Of a stretch of DNA of 64,000 nucleotides, positions 46,397 to 58,780 are shown piece by piece (within the stretch, counting starts at the first letter, position 1; each line of letters opens with the position of its first letter). A program made the position numbers and the translations under genes. The notes beneath the pieces were generated by a model, which worked only from the letters and a program-made list of their open reading frames with translations, made no database searches and was not told the DNA's origin. The DNA is from Motacilla alba alba (lineage: Eukaryota > Chordata > Aves > Passeriformes > Motacillidae): NCBI RefSeq assembly GCF_015832195.1, contig NC_052032.1, positions 2,734,618 through 2,798,617 on the forward strand, given 5' to 3'.

Positions 46397-48239
46397 TTAA
46401 AGAGCATGAGCAATTAGCCAAGAATTTTGCAGAGTGCTGCTTGTTTTCCCAAGGGATGTGTGTGGCTCAGAGCAGTGCAGAGTCAGGCAGTGGCTGCACA
46501 GAAGGTCAGGGCCCTATTGATCCGGGTGGGATATTTAAATAGAGACTGCTGTGCATTTTTAGGTTGCCAACAGCCCGTGGCTGGCCCTTGGCACAGGAAG
46601 GGATTTCTCTCTAAGTGACTCCGATGTTTTCTTCTCGTGCTAAACAAAAAACGAAACAAACCCAGAAGTGAATGTGAAAGTCCCTCCGTGGATAATGAAT
46701 CTGTGTCACATAAGCCATGGCATAATTTTCACAGCTGAGCTTTGAGGAGCTTGGGCTGGGGCCAATTTCATGGGAGGTGTCACCGAGCCTTGTGAAATCT
46801 GATTGCTCTCGTGGTTTCAAAGTCTCCACGGCCCCAGCAGAGCTCAGATGCAGCTCTGTGATCTCTGATCTTAAACCTGATCAGATTTTGGGTTGCTGCC
46901 CCCGGGTGAGCTGGGATGGAAATGTGTTACATCAGCCTGACTGCTATTGAAATCCCTGTTAAAGATTTCTGCAGCAATTAACGTCAGACAGAATTAAGCC
47001 AATAACAGGAATATTTTTTCTCTCTTAACCAAGATTATGGATAAATCCTATAGATGCCCCATGGCCAAGTAGATATCAGAGTAAGAGTGCAGCTTTATCA
47101 GTGATTGGGGAGGGCCCAAATCCCTTGACAGAGCAGAGCTGTGGGATTGTTGCTGTTCCCTGTGTCTGGTGGAGTTGGCAATAACACAGGCACAGAAAAC
47201 CCCACATTTGCCCCATCTGAGGACCAGGGGAGGAATTTGCACAATTTCTCCATGACTTTGATGCCTTAGGATTTGAGCTTTTCTATTTTCTGTATATTTG
47301 TAACCCTGCAGTTCTTTAGTGTGTAACTCCAAACTCCACACACAGTGGGAGCTGCTGCTTTCCCATTTTGGGCAGACACAACAATTCCTCTCCAGGCCTG
47401 GCAATCAAGGACACCCCACTGCCTCAGGGCCCAGAGATGGAAACAAAAGTGAGTTTTGGGGGGAGCAAACCTGGGGTCAATGACTTCATTACCTGAAGCT
47501 GTAATTGGCAGATGATATGCAATCAATATGCAATTGGACCAAGCTTACAAAAGTGTGAAACCCGTGACCCATCGTCCATTTGGGGTGTAGGCCCTGGGGG
47601 GCTTTGTCTGTCCTAAATGTACCTGAAGGGCCTTCAATAAATATAACTGCTTTTTATTGCCTTAATTTTGTCTGGCTCTGTTTTTAGGTAGTCCCAAAAG
47701 GCATCAGCTTCAGTGCATTTAGGATTGCTCCCCACTCCTGGGCTGGGCCCTGTGCTGGGGAGCCAGAGCAAGGAATGGCTCCTCAGAAGATGGAACCTCC
47801 TGCTGCAAACGGGGCTGTTCCCCACAGGGAATGGCTGCTGATGCTGCTGGGGAGACACATCCCTGTAGGAAGGACCAGCCTGGGTATTTTTTTAAATACA
47901 GGTTTCTTGTCAAAATGACCCGCTTCAAAAGCATAGGGATACAAAATAAATTAAGGAAAAGGGATGAAAGAATGAAGTGGCTTGGAGTGTGCCTGCCTCA
48001 GGGCCTTGCTTCAGTTAAAGCTATTTAACATTTTTGTAACTGATGGGGAAATTGTGCACTATTAATGGGCTTTCTTTCTGGCTATAATTTATTCTTATTT
48101 CTCAGAGGCAATGGGGTAGAGGCCAGATTTCTTTATCCAAAGGTATTAAAATGCCTGGGGCTGAGCAGCTTAGCATTGCTTTGTCGGGATTTTCTCCATC
48201 TGGGAAAATATTAGAATAAAATCACCCTGTACAGGGAGA

Positions 48240-50229
48240 GCTGCTTTATTTTTAAAAGAATGCCCTTTCTCCTTCAATTCAAAGCCTCGAGGGAGAGGAG
48301 GACTGGTGGGATGTGTGAGGAGAGGCATATTTTCATTCACTGACTGCTTCCATATTCAGGAGCTATGATCCCTCACTGCCAGGTTTGCTTTAACTGCTCT
48401 GGAAGCTGGTTGTGTGGATCAAAGTGGAGGCAAATAGAAGGTAAAAACCTTGTTCAGAGACATGAGGGACTTATAGGGCCCAGAGGGGTGAGGAGATCCC
48501 AGAGGAGTTCCAAAGTCATAGGCAGGGTCAGCTGACTCTTATAAAATAAATTTCTCTTTGCTAAGAGAAAAAGAAAGAGAAAACTAAATCCATGTGTTTT
48601 TTTTTCTTTTTGAATTACTTTTCTTTTCTTTTTTTCCCTGAGTCATTAACAGCAAAAGGAATTTTTGTTCGCATCATTGTTCATCAAAACAGAAAGTGGG
48701 TATCTCTAGCATTGAATCATATCAGTTGTTCCTGACCTTTGGAAAGTGTCTGGTGTAATTTGAAGTCACCTGGTGGATGAGACAAAACCTCATTGATATG
48801 CACCATCAGTTTCAGGTGATGTAAAACAAGAAACAAATTACTGCTCTGAGGAATATTTGGAGTGTGCTCACACGAACTGGCTACATCAGTCACCAGCATC
48901 CACTGAGCATCCACTGAGCTTGGATGATAAACCACCAGGTTCTGGAGCCAGAAACTCAATCTATGACTAAATGTTTGCTGTAGAGAGTTTGCCAAGCTGC
49001 AGTCAGAGAAAAATGTCAGTTGTGCAAGGAGAAAAACTCCAATAATGGTGAGAATAGGCCTTCCTGGATTCCCAGAGATGAGGGGAAAAGGGGAAGGAGT
49101 GAACTGGCACCAGCTTTGGGAACACCTTGGTTCCTTCTCTCACCACACCGTAAGAATGAAATTGCAAATAAATGTCTGGGTTACTGCAACTCATGGAATA
49201 AGAGGGCATGAGATTTTTCTTTTATCCTGAATTCTTTAAATATTCCAGGCATCCAAAGAAGCTCAAATACCACCCATCCTCTGGCCTGCTCAAACAACTC
49301 AGCTCTCAGCTGAGAGCCAGTCTGAAACTGTTTGGGAAAGTCTGGACTTTGGGGAAGTCTGGAGCCCTGGCTTTCCAGGAAGTGCTGGTGTTGGAGGAGG
49401 ATTCCCAGCCCAGTGTGGTCTGTGCCAAACTGGCAGGGCAGCACTCGAGGAAAATGAACTTTGCTATTTGCCAGACTGGCAACTCCATCGCTGTTTTAAT
49501 GTTTAATGTGAAAAGGTCTGAGAACCCCAGGGGAAAACAGAGGCTGAGAACTCTGCTTAGACAAAGTCTGTCCCAAAGAGCTTTATATTTAAATAGAAAA
49601 GATGGATAAATAGTGACAAGGAAGACACTTGAAAGAAACGACATAAAGTCCATAGCAGAATGCAGCACAGAAATACTCTGTAAATCCCAAATCTCCAATG
49701 TCCTGCCCCAGAGTTTCAGCTACCAGCCCAAGAGTCAATATTTTCATAATTTCTGCTGTTGTACGATGAATCTACTCCAGAGTTGTTATTGTGTGCCTGT
49801 GGTAAAGAAAAGCTTTGAAGACAAGCTTGGAGTGTTGGGTTTTTGGAAAGAGTGGGTTAAAACAGTACTCCATAAAATAGAGTTAGACAGATTTCCCCAT
49901 GTCCTGAGCACACGTGCCAGCAGTTTATGACCCTAAAAATCTCCATATTGTGGATTCTTGCCATGATCTGGCTGGGTTTTAATCTGGTTTGCACAGATTA
50001 TTTTGAGGAACCCTTGGTGGGTTATGTGCTGGATAGTCCAACAATCCACCCGGAGCCAGGCCAGAGAACCTGGCAGCTGTGGCTCTTGCAGTGTTTTTTT
50101 TTCTGGGACACTCAAAAAGTTCCTTGTTCACCCTAGGGATGAGGTGAGGTGTGAAATTTAAACCAAGGCGGTGCCTAGTAAAAGCAGGCTGCTGGTGTTC
50201 AGAGAAGGGATCTGGGCAGCAGTGGGAGG
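48240..50229 (-). other. TNFSF8: Probable TNFSF8 3' UTR and downstream region
   Basis: This is the sequence after the TNFSF8 stop on the minus strand. Candidate polyadenylation signals on that strand are two ATTAAA hexamers (49507-49502 and 49500-49495) about 730 nt after the stop, and an AATAAA at 48250-48245 about 2 kb after it. Two ATTTA pentamers (49611-49607 and 49594-49590) precede the first pair, which could act as weak AU-rich instability elements. Which end is used cannot be told from sequence alone. Confidence 0.4.
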
Positions 50230-50636
50230 TCAGGGAGCTGCTGTTCCGTTGCTGTACCTCAAGACCCCGAGAATGTTTTCGTTGGGAAGAGAAACGTCAT
50301 TCAGGAATTCAGGATGGTTCAGTGTTACTGATATTTGGTCATTCACGTTCAGGTGTGTCAAATGGAGCTGGAGCAAGGTCTTAAAAGTCTTGTCTTGGCA
50401 CGTTTCCGACGCACACAATGTGGACAATGTCTGCCTGTGCACCGTGTCGTTCACCAGGAGCTCAATCTTGAGGTCGATGGGGCTCTTGGAGCAGTTGGGA
50501 AAGTGAAAGTTCAAGTGGCAGAAGATCAAGTAGAGGCCTTGTTCCCTGATCACCAGCTCGTGGTTCTTGCACTCGGTGGCCTCACAGGTCCCCTTCTCCA
50601 CCAGGCTCAGCTTGGAGCCGTTCACTGCGCTGGACA
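50230..50636 (-). CDS. TNFSF8: TNFSF8 (CD30 ligand) terminal coding exon 4, TNF homology domain
   Basis: Last exon of TNFSF8, the type II membrane cytokine known to bind CD30 (TNFRSF8) on activated lymphocytes. It codes 134 residues and a TGA stop. The acceptor is tgctttccctgcag and the first two bases complete a Val codon begun in exon 3. Residues 27-43 of the exon, LVIREQGLYLIFCHLNF, satisfy every position of the TNF family signature. SPIDLKIELLVN and NENILGVLRYSN match SVDLKLELLIN and LENVLSIFLYSN of mammalian CD30L. Possible N-glycosylation sites are NGS, NCS, NDT and NGT. The protein ends SNGTAAP, a few residues longer than the mammalian end. The nearest relatives TNFSF15 and TNFSF14 fit much less well. 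Confidence 0.97.
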
Positions 50637-51232
50637 CTGCAGGGAAAGCAAAGGGCTGTTAGCTCCGAGCCCCACTGAACTCCCTTCAGCCCTAGGACAC
50701 TTCCAGCAGTGTTTCCTGCTAAAAGGAGACACCTGCTCAGTGGTTTCCTGCAGGAAACTCCAGGAAAACCCCTGGAAAGACAGCTGGGAGCTCACACATG
50801 GAGGTGGGGCACTAAAAATTCCAAGGATTTACTCAGCCCTCGGGAAACCCAGGACCGTGAAATGCATGAGTGTTCATCTCCACAATTTCCCCATTTGGCA
50901 TTTGAAGGGAGTTCATAGAGATGTACATTCATGTACTTTCCATATTCATGGAGGCTGTACAGCTCATGGAGGTGTACATTCCTTTGTGTGTGTGTAAAAG
51001 GTAAATCTTTATTTCCTTTTATGATTATCAAGTAAAAAAAATGTTTCTAGTATCAGATACGGGTTTGCCAACCACATTCCAGGAGAGCTAAGGAATTTTT
51101 TTCCTATAAAATGCCCTTTTGGACAAAAAGGCTATTTAGTTAACCTAGTGTGAATGGCATGAGCAGCTTTTCAGACAGCTCTGAAATTTCCTTTTCCCAA
51201 CTCTCTTCCCCCACCCTGGACTCCCCGCTGAC
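50637..51232 (-). other. TNFSF8: TNFSF8 intron 3
   Basis: 596-bp intron from AGAG|gtcagc to ccctgcag. It holds no repeat or second gene that I can recognise. Confidence 0.85.
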
Positions 51233-51304
51233 CTCTCATGTAGGCAGCAGCTCCCTTGGTTGGCACACTCAGTAGGATCCTCAAATAATCTTCAAAGGTG
51301 TTAC
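51233..51304 (-). CDS. TNFSF8: TNFSF8 coding exon 3
   Basis: A 72-nt exon with acceptor tgttgttttcttcag and donor AGAG|gtcagc. It codes NTFEDYLRILLSVPTKGAAAYMR with a split Gly at the start and a split Val at the end. This matches the stalk and first-strand region of mammalian CD30L in spacing and key residues (NCSEDLLCILKRAP...SWAYLQV): N, ED, L, IL, P, K, AY and V align without gaps. It joins exon 2 (one G) and exon 4 (two bases) in frame. Confidence 0.95.
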
Positions 51305-51582
51305 CTGAAGAAAACAACAGATTAACTCATTGCTCCTGGGCTTTTGCTTTTTGTATTTTCTGGTACAGTAAAATGCAGCCAGCACTTGGTACCCCACTTC
51401 CAGCATGGTTCTTACTCCTTGGCTGAGAATATCTGATCTGCCCAGAAAATTCAGAGCAGTGCCACTCAACTGGTAAATCTATAACAACCTAAAGCTCTGG
51501 CAGATTTTAGCTCTCAGCCGTGAAAAATTAAATTCCTTACCCTGCTTCTTAAAAATAGGAGTGATGGCTTTAAATTAAAAGA

Positions 51583-51830
51583 GGGTGCATTTGGAATAGA
51601 TACAAGGAGGAATTACAGTGAGGGTGGGCAGGCCCTGGCACAGGGTGCCCAGAGCAGCTGGGGCTGCCCCTGGATCCCTGGCAGTGCCCAAGGCCAGGCT
51701 GGACAGGGCTTGGAGCAGCCTGGGACAGTGGGAGGTGTCCCTGTCCATGGCAGGGGTGGGATGGGATGAGCTTTAAGGTGCCTTCCAACCCAAACCAGTC
51801 TGGGATTCTCTGATTCTATGAAACAGAAAT
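51583..51830 (+). mobile_element. CR1 LINE 3' end
   Basis: Sense CR1 (gtgggcaggccctggcacag through ttccaacccaaaccagtctg, gattctctgattctatgaaa). Nearly the same as the tails at 43965 and 44733. Confidence 0.92.
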
Positions 51831-52002
51831 TATGTGCAGGTAAGCTTAATTTGACCAAGTGGGTTTTTGTGGTGCAATTACAGAAAGCTTTTAAACATTT
51901 AAGTGGGACATAGTTCTGAAAATGGCTCTTAGGGTGCTTTTGGAATGTTGCTCTGTTCCCTCACGGTTAAAATGTAGATTTCACCAGGACTCTAGGATGT
52001 TC

Positions 52003-52168
52003 ATATAATCCAAAAGTGCTTTGGGATGGAAGGGACCTTAAAGCTCCTCCAGTGCCACCCCTGCCATGGCAGAGACACCTTTCACTGTCCCAGGCTGCTT
52101 CAAGCCCTGTCCAGCCTGGCCTTGGACACTTTCTGGGATCCAGGGGCAGCCACAGCTGCTCTGGACAC
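52003..52168 (-). mobile_element. CR1 LINE 3' end
   Basis: Antisense tail (tttgggatggaagggacctt, ccctgccatggcagagacac, ccagcctggccttggacact). It borders the CpG-rich block on its left. Confidence 0.88.
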
Positions 52169-52179
52169 CAGGGACCCGA

Positions 52180-52880
52180 AATCTGCTGCTGGAGGGGCCG
52201 ACCCGGCCCCGCTCCTGCCCCGCTCCCCCCGCACACCCCGAGGGCACGGCCCGCCCGCCCCGACCCGCGGGTCCGAGCCCAGGGCAGCAGCCGAGTCCCG
52301 GGAATGCCCCAAATCCAAAGCGCCGGGACGGGGAGGAACAGGGACTGCCCCGCCAGAGCCGCGCGGGGACGGCTCCATCCCTCGGGACATACTCCATCCC
52401 TCGGGAAATGCTCCATCCCACGGGAAATGCTCCATCCCTCGGGAACTGCTCCATCCCTCGGGAAATGCTCCATCCCTCGGGAACTGCTCCATCCCACGGG
52501 AAATACTCCATCCCTCGGGAAATGCTCCATCCCTCGGGAAATGCTCCATCCCACGGGAACTGCTCCATCCCTCGGGAAATGCTCCATCCCACGGGAACTG
52601 CTCCATCCCACGGGAACTGCTCCATCCCTCGGGATACAGGAACTGCTCCATCCCACAGCCGTGGGATCCGTTCCTGCCCACGGGATGCGGGAACTGCTCC
52701 ATCCCACGCGACGCTGGGATGGCTCCATCCCACGGGACGCAGGTATTGTTCCCTCCCACTGCCTCGCGGACTGCTCCATCCCACGGCCACAGGAATTGCT
52801 CCATCCCACGGCCGCGGGGACGGCTCCATCCCACGGCCGTGCCCGGCACTGCAGGCGGCCGCAGCGCGCCGAGGAGCCGA
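52180..52880. repeat. CpG-rich block with a 19-bp minisatellite
   Basis: 52180-52370 is a CpG-dense unique lead-in (gcccgcccgccccgacccgc and similar). 52371-52634 is a tandem array of about 14 units of a 19-bp motif, gctccatccctcgggaaat, with aactg and cacggg variants. 52635-52835 carries degenerate, longer units (gctccatcccacggccgcgg). It yields open frames over 300 aa on both strands (SIPREMLHPSG and its antisense), which follow the repeat period and are not called as genes. It lies inside TNFSF8 intron 2, between oppositely oriented CR1 tails (52003-52168 and 53070-53217). Confidence 0.93.
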
Positions 52881-53069
52881 GTCCCATCCCCGCATCCCGG
52901 CACCGCATCCCTGTGATCCAGATCCTGCAGCCCATCCCCTACTCCCCACTTCTCCCCCTTGCATTTCACCTCCTTTCCGTCCATATTCCTGCCTTTCATC
53001 TCCTCTCTGTCAGCTTTTCCTCCTCTCACCATAGTGGATGTTCAGTTAATGGCACTGATTATCCTTCCC

Positions 53070-53217
53070 TGGCAGGGTCCCAGGCCAGGCTGGACAGGGC
53101 TTGCAGCAGTCTGGGACAGTGGAAGGTGTCCCTGCCGTGGCAGGGGGTGGGATGAGATGACATTTAAGGTCCTTTCACACCCAATCCATTCTAGGATTCA
53201 GTCAATGATTCTGTGAT
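53070..53217 (+). mobile_element. CR1 LINE 3' end
   Basis: Sense tail (cccaggccaggctggacagg, ttaaggtcctttcacaccca, caatgattctgtgatt). Confidence 0.88.
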
Positions 53218-53671
53218 TACTCTGTCTTTATGCTGCATGACACAATCATCCCCTAGGTCCACAGGTGGATGGACACACAGACAAGGTGTGTCCATCCAGG
53301 AAAACCGTGCATATCCCAGTGCTGCAACCCGACAGGTGAATGGTTATTTCTCCTTGCATTCACTCTCCTTTACATCTCCTGGCCCTGCTGTGGCTGTGGA
53401 AGAGCACAGGAGCTCAGATGGCAAACTGGGAATTTTCTGTGTTCCATTCCACAGCTGAACACCAAGAATAAAGCAGGAAGGAGTTTCAGTAAAGCTTTTT
53501 CAAATTATACTCCCTCTCCCAGGGTACACAGCACTCTGAAGTTTTCCTGTGACTCGGTTTATAAAACTGATATCACAGTCCCCAGCGCTACAAGGGTTTC
53601 TGAAGGACCAGTTAATGCACAAAAGTCCTACTAAAACCTGATATCAGATGTTGTGTGTCATGATCCTCACA

Positions 53672-54192
53672 TGTCCCACTCTGCTCAGTGCTGGTGTGGC
53701 CTCACCTCAATCCCTGGGGGCACTTTTGAGAGTCACAATGAAAGATCTAAAGGTGTGAGAGAGTGTCCAAAGGAGGGACACAGGGATGGGGAAGGGTCTG
53801 GAGGGGCCCATGAGGAGCAGCTGAGGGCTCTGGGATTGTCCAGCTGGAGCAGAGTGAGGGCAGAGCTCCCCGGGGCTGCAGCTCCTCCCGAGGGGCAGCT
53901 CCCATCTCTGCTCTGGGACAGGGACAGGAGCCAGGGAACGGCTGGGGCTGGGCCAGGGCAGCTCAGGCTGAGCTCAGGGCAAGGTTCTTCCCCCAGAGGG
54001 TGCTGGCACTGCCCAGGCTCCCCAGGGAATGGGCACGGCCCCGAGGCTGCCAGAGCTCCAGGAGCCTTTGGCCAGCGCTGCCAGGGATGCCCAGGGTGGG
54101 GTTGCTGGGGGGTCTGGGCAGGGACAGGGGTGGCACTGGATGATCCCTTCAGTCCCTTCCAGCTCGGGATATTCTATGGTTCAATGATTCTA
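53672..54192 (+). mobile_element. CR1 LINE fragment, longest sense copy of its subtype
   Basis: ctgctcagtgctggtgtggc, gagtgtccaaaggagggaca, agctggagcagagtgagggc, gaaggttcttcccccagagg through ttccagctcgggatattcta, tggttcaatgattct. About 520 bp, 5'-truncated, no intact coding region. Confidence 0.93.
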
Positions 54193-56763
54193 ACAAGAGC
54201 TCTATTTATATGCAGAGTGGGATAAGGATCTTCCATTTCATAGGATTCCTGAAACTGGGGTAATGATAAGAGATTTAAATCCCCAGGCCCTTGCTGTATC
54301 TATATGACCTGATTTCTAAGGGAGCTTTGATGGACAAATCAGGGAGAAGCTGGTCCCACACCCAAGTTCCCCTGGCTGGTGGGGGTTGGTGTGGTGTGTA
54401 TTGCACCCTTTGCACTCTCCATTGGAGACAGGAATTCTGGATATCATGAAAAAATGCAATATTTCTCTGATGACAGTAGTTAAAAGACTTTTGTGGTGAG
54501 CAGGAGCTCACTGCTCTCCAAGAATGAGTAAGTTATGTACCGAGGTCCCTTAATCATTCTGGAAATCCCCAAAGAAAAACCAAAACCTGCTTTCCTGGTG
54601 TTAGTCATGTCAATCTGGTGTTTTAGTGAGGGCACAGCCACTGCAGAGATGTGGAGATACGGCTTAGGATGGGTGAAAACCCTTCTGGCCCTTATTTCAG
54701 CTGTGGTGATAACAAGAGTCTGGTAACACAATCAGCACCCCGAGCCCACTCACACTGCTGTGTCTGTAGGAAGGGGGAGATTATTTACAGAAAGTCAGTG
54801 GCATTTAGGGGGTTTACCCTCCAAAGGCTGAAAATCCCCTGCTGCAGCAGCAGCCCTTGGAGGCTGCAGCCCTGCAAGCTGTGCCAAGCCAAGTGCTGAG
54901 CCTGCCCAGAAAGTGCCCAGAGCTGCCCTGACCTGGCTGGGCCTGAGCTGCTCAGGGTGTCCATGGATTCTCTAAAGATCTCCCCTCTCTGACATGGCTG
55001 CACTGTGCATTTCCAGAGCTGTATTTAACATTTACTGCTGTCAGCAAGTTTGGTGTGCCTGCGCTTAAATTCGTTGACATCAGCTGCATTAGTCAGAAAG
55101 GAAATTATGGAAAAAAAAACTGTTTTAGAGAGACAGGTCTGGTCCTCACTCTGCTGAAGCAGCCTATAACTGTTTTCTACTTTTATTTCTCAAGTTAATT
55201 CTTTCATCTGAAACATTTCAACTCAAGCCAAGAGAGGCTGAAATTACCTTCAGGACTGATCGATGGATGTGCTCACGTGGCCTAATTGGCTTTGCACGAG
55301 TCATGGTGTAAATCAGAGGTAATCCCTCTGCAATCAGTGGGATTAGAGGAGCTTAAAAATACTGCGAGGAGGAGGAAAGACAAAGCTACATTTGGGGCTA
55401 AGGACCAAGGAGAACACACTGCTTTCACTGTGTGCTGTGAGGCACAGGCACTACAGATCTTCTGCTTCAAGGAAAGCTGCTGTAAGGGAGGGGTCTCAGG
55501 GGGAAACCCTAAAGAAGATATCAGGAGATCACTTATTTTTGACCCTTTTGACTCTTTTTATGGTAAGATGGGCACCCAGAGGGTGCAGCCCCGAGGAAAA
55601 GAGCCTGGCTGTTTCCAGGAGCTCCGTGCAGCTTTTCCCCACTGAGCCAAAGGGGCTGAGAAATGGGACTGGGAGATGGGACTGGGAAACGGATCTCAGA
55701 GAAGCTGCAAATCCACTGAGCCCCCAAATTTCACCCTGAGGTGCAAAATGAGCCCCTGGGGTTCTCTCAAAACATCAAAGCACAGCAGCACCATGTCCAG
55801 CCAGGAGGAAGCCAAGGGCTCAGGGACAGGAGGACACATGGGCTGCTGCCAGACTGGTCCCAGAGGATGTGACTGTGCTGGGGAAAGTTCTCTCTGCTGG
55901 CTGCCTCAGTTTCCCCACCTCGGAGATGGGCCTGACAGGAGCTCCAGCAAAGGGCACTGAAACCACGAGCTGAAAGTGGCTCTGTCAGCATGGAAGGTGC
56001 TGCTACCCAGACATGGAAAGCCCCTTGAGGGGGGCACCTGAGGCTTGTCCTGTTCCCAGCCAACCCTGGGTGACATTCCGCTGCCAAGGGGGGGTGGCAT
56101 CACCTCTGGCTGGGTGCTGAGTGTGGGCAGGAACAGGAGCAGGGTAAAACCCTGAATTATTCTATGAGGTAAAGGAGTAAAAGCAGGCAACAAACAGCTT
56201 TTGATTCCTCTGTAACCCCAGTGGATTTAAGTGCTTATGGAATTAGGCAAGGTGATGTCACACATCTCTGTCAGCAAGCCAGAGTTAGCAGAATTTGCAT
56301 CATTTTGTTTCTCAGCAGCCACTCCCTGAAGTCCCTGTAGCTAATTTTAACTCTCTCCTGCCAGTTCAGTGCCCTGCAAACAGCAGCCAAAGGACTGTCC
56401 CAGCCTGTGATGCTGTGACAAGTGGCAGCTGGGTGACATCCCCTCCTGGGCTCTGTGACAAAGCTCTGGGCTCTTCTCCTGGCTGTGCCTGTCACACACA
56501 CACCGAGAGCCTTTGGTCCTCGAGAGCCCCAGAGCTGCCACTCAGGTCTGAAGGGAACTGAACTCAGCTGCCAGACGTCCTTCCAAAACCAGAAATTAAA
56601 GAACTATCCCTTTTCCCCCCATCAAATTTAGGAAGAACCTCTGATGAATTCCTCACTGCACACCTGAGTACTGCCAAACCTGTGGGATTTTAGGTCAAAA
56701 CTCTTCAAATCTCTGCCTGCTTGTCAGCATAGCAAAGAACACATAATATCATGAGTTATTAAT

Positions 56764-56860
56764 ATATATATATGTGTGTGTGTGTGTGTATTCATATATA
56801 TTTATATCTATTCACATATACATATTTATTCACACATATATATTTATATATATTCACATC
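56764..56860. repeat. TA and TG dinucleotide repeats
   Basis: atatatatatat then (tg)8 followed by imperfect cacatata/tatttata units. Confidence 0.95.
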
Positions 56861-57227
56861 CAGCTTGTGTTTTAAGTGTTGGAGAGAGGGCAGAGCCAGC
56901 CCTGAGCGCCCTGAGCAGTGCCAATCAGCCCAGCTGTGATACCTCAGCCCAGCAGCCCACCCTGGACGTGTGTGATGCATTTCCCCCAGTGCTGGCCTGC
57001 AGGAGGCCTCTGCACTCTTTCTAGCATTTGCAAGCCCAGGCTTGCCCAGGTTTTTTAACCTGAGAAACACAACTCCTCTGCCCTGCCCTCAGACAGGGTC
57101 ACATCTATGCACCCAGACACCTCCCCGGACTGAGGCTCACAAGGGAAAAACCTTTCTGGCTTAGTGTGAAATATCCATTTCTGAGGAACCCACTGCTGTG
57201 GGGTTGGTGTCTGATGCCCTGCAGTGT

Positions 57228-57645
57228 CATCACACAATCACAGGGTCATCAGGGTTGGAAAAGACTTCCAAGATCATCAAATCCGGCCTGTGCCTGGTTC
57301 CCACCTTGTCCCCAGCCCAGAGCTCTGAGTGCCACCTCCAGCCCTTCCTGGGACACCTGCAGGGATGGGCACTCCAAACCTCCCTGGGCAGTCCCTGTCA
57401 AGGCCTGAATTTCCCCTTTTCATGGGGAAATTCCTCCTGGTGTCCATCCTGAGCCTGCCCTGGCCCAGCCTGAGCCATTCCCTCCCCTCCTGTCCCTGTT
57501 CCCTGGAGCAGAGCCTGACCCCCTGGCTGTTCCCTCCTGTCAGGAGCTGTGCAGAGCCACAACATCCCCCCTGAACCTCCTTTTCTCCAGGCTGAGCCCC
57601 TTTCCCAGCTCCCCCAGCTGCTTCTCATAGTGTTGGGATCAGATT
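57228..57645 (-). mobile_element. CR1 LINE fragment
   Basis: Antisense: cacaatcacagggtcatcag, gttggaaaagacttccaaga, tcatcaaatccggcctgtgc, ending near ctcatagtgttgggatcaga. It is the same subtype as 14899-15357. Confidence 0.9.
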
Positions 57646-57883
57646 TGGTTGCAGAAGGCCAAACTGCTCTCTGAGACACGGCTGCAGATCTGAAAAGGCT
57701 CCTTGGCTCATTGGCTTCAGCCTGATTTTCTCTACAGTAGCAGGTTTATGACTGTCACCTGTATTATATTAATTTCTCAGAGCCACATTTTTATTTGGGA
57801 ACATATTCCCCATTGAAACTGAGATTAGGGTGCTGGATTTCTTTTCCTGGTTTGTCAAGTGTCAGAGAAAAATACCTTTAAAT

Positions 57884-57903
57884 TGTGTGTGTGTGTGTGT
57901 GTG
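57884..57903. repeat. (TG)n, ~10 units
   Basis: Short perfect dinucleotide run. Confidence 0.95.
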
Positions 57904-58622
57904 CTTATTTGTATTTGCAGGGTTTTTTTGGTTTCTTCCCTTTTGTAAATGAGATTTTGATACCAAATCTTTGCAGCTCAAGTAACAAGAAAAGCCATCA
58001 GCTCAATATTACACAGTTCCCTGTGAAATGAGGCTCGGAGAGGCCAGCAAGGAGATGATGAGGGCTGTACCTTTCCAGGTCATCAATTTGTCTGTGAGTT
58101 CATTTTCCCTCTAAAAAATGAACTCAACAATACCCCTCAGATCCACGCTAATAGATGATTTGTTATTTGTGAAATGGGGATGAGTTTCTGCAGAGAAACG
58201 CTTTCCCAGAAAGAACATTTCACAAACACTTAGTGATGGATTTCATTCCTTCCCCCTGTTGCTCAGGTGCTGCACCGACAGTGGCACGGAGGATTGGAGG
58301 AGACTGATCCCATTTTTCACACCAACATTTAATGAGCTGACATTGCATCCCTCTCAGCCTGTGCCTGTGGATTCCTGCAGCCCATCCATCGGGGCCTGAC
58401 AGCTGAGTCAGGGCTGGAAAACTCCCATAAATCTGTTTAGTGCCCACTGGTGTTTAGCTAACAACAGAACATAATCTTATTGGAGATTGAAATTAAATCA
58501 TTGCATTTCCCTGCTTTAATAAGAGACAATTAATCCCTGTTGTGGCTGGCTCTGGGCCGCTGCCTCTTGGCAGCTCAGTGAGGTCTCTGCCTGAGCGACC
58601 TCAGCTGGACCCAGCACGGGAT

Positions 58623-58780
58623 TGTGTCACAGGATCATGGAATGGTTTGGACTGGGAGGGACCTTAAAGCTCATCCATGAGCGCCGCCCTCTATCCCAGG
58701 TTGCTCCAAGCCCCAGCCTGGCCTGGGACACCTCCAAGGGTGGGGCTGTGTCCCCCAGAGCATCCCTGAGATGCTGGCAC
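58623..58780 (-). mobile_element. CR1 LINE 3' end
   Basis: Antisense (gtcacaggatcatggaatgg, ctgggagggaccttaaagct, tatcccaggttgctccaagc); it becomes unrecognisable after about 58780. Confidence 0.8.

Larger units (their letters stand above)
10402..50229. other. TNFSF15-TNFSF8 intergenic interval
   Basis: About 40 kb between the TNFSF15 promoter and the TNFSF8 stop codon. No gene is recognised. Beyond the repeats listed separately, these stretches hold nothing I can name: 10460-12054, 12676-13770, 14210-14898, 15358-17880, 18422-19603, 21376-22553, 22613-23184, 23359-27658, 27964-28617, 29563-30200, 30361-31039, 31559-32961, 34260-38539, 40271-41940, 42388-42937, 43106-43534, 45023-46340 and 46397-48240. 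A 283-aa plus-strand open frame at 34810-35661 in non-repetitive DNA has no family features and an overlapping antisense frame, so it is not called. Confidence 0.7.

Noticed and set aside
52016..53155. Open frames of 296-379 aa on both strands
   Set aside because: Produced by the 19-bp minisatellite and flanking CpG-rich DNA; all frames are open at once and the motifs follow the repeat period.
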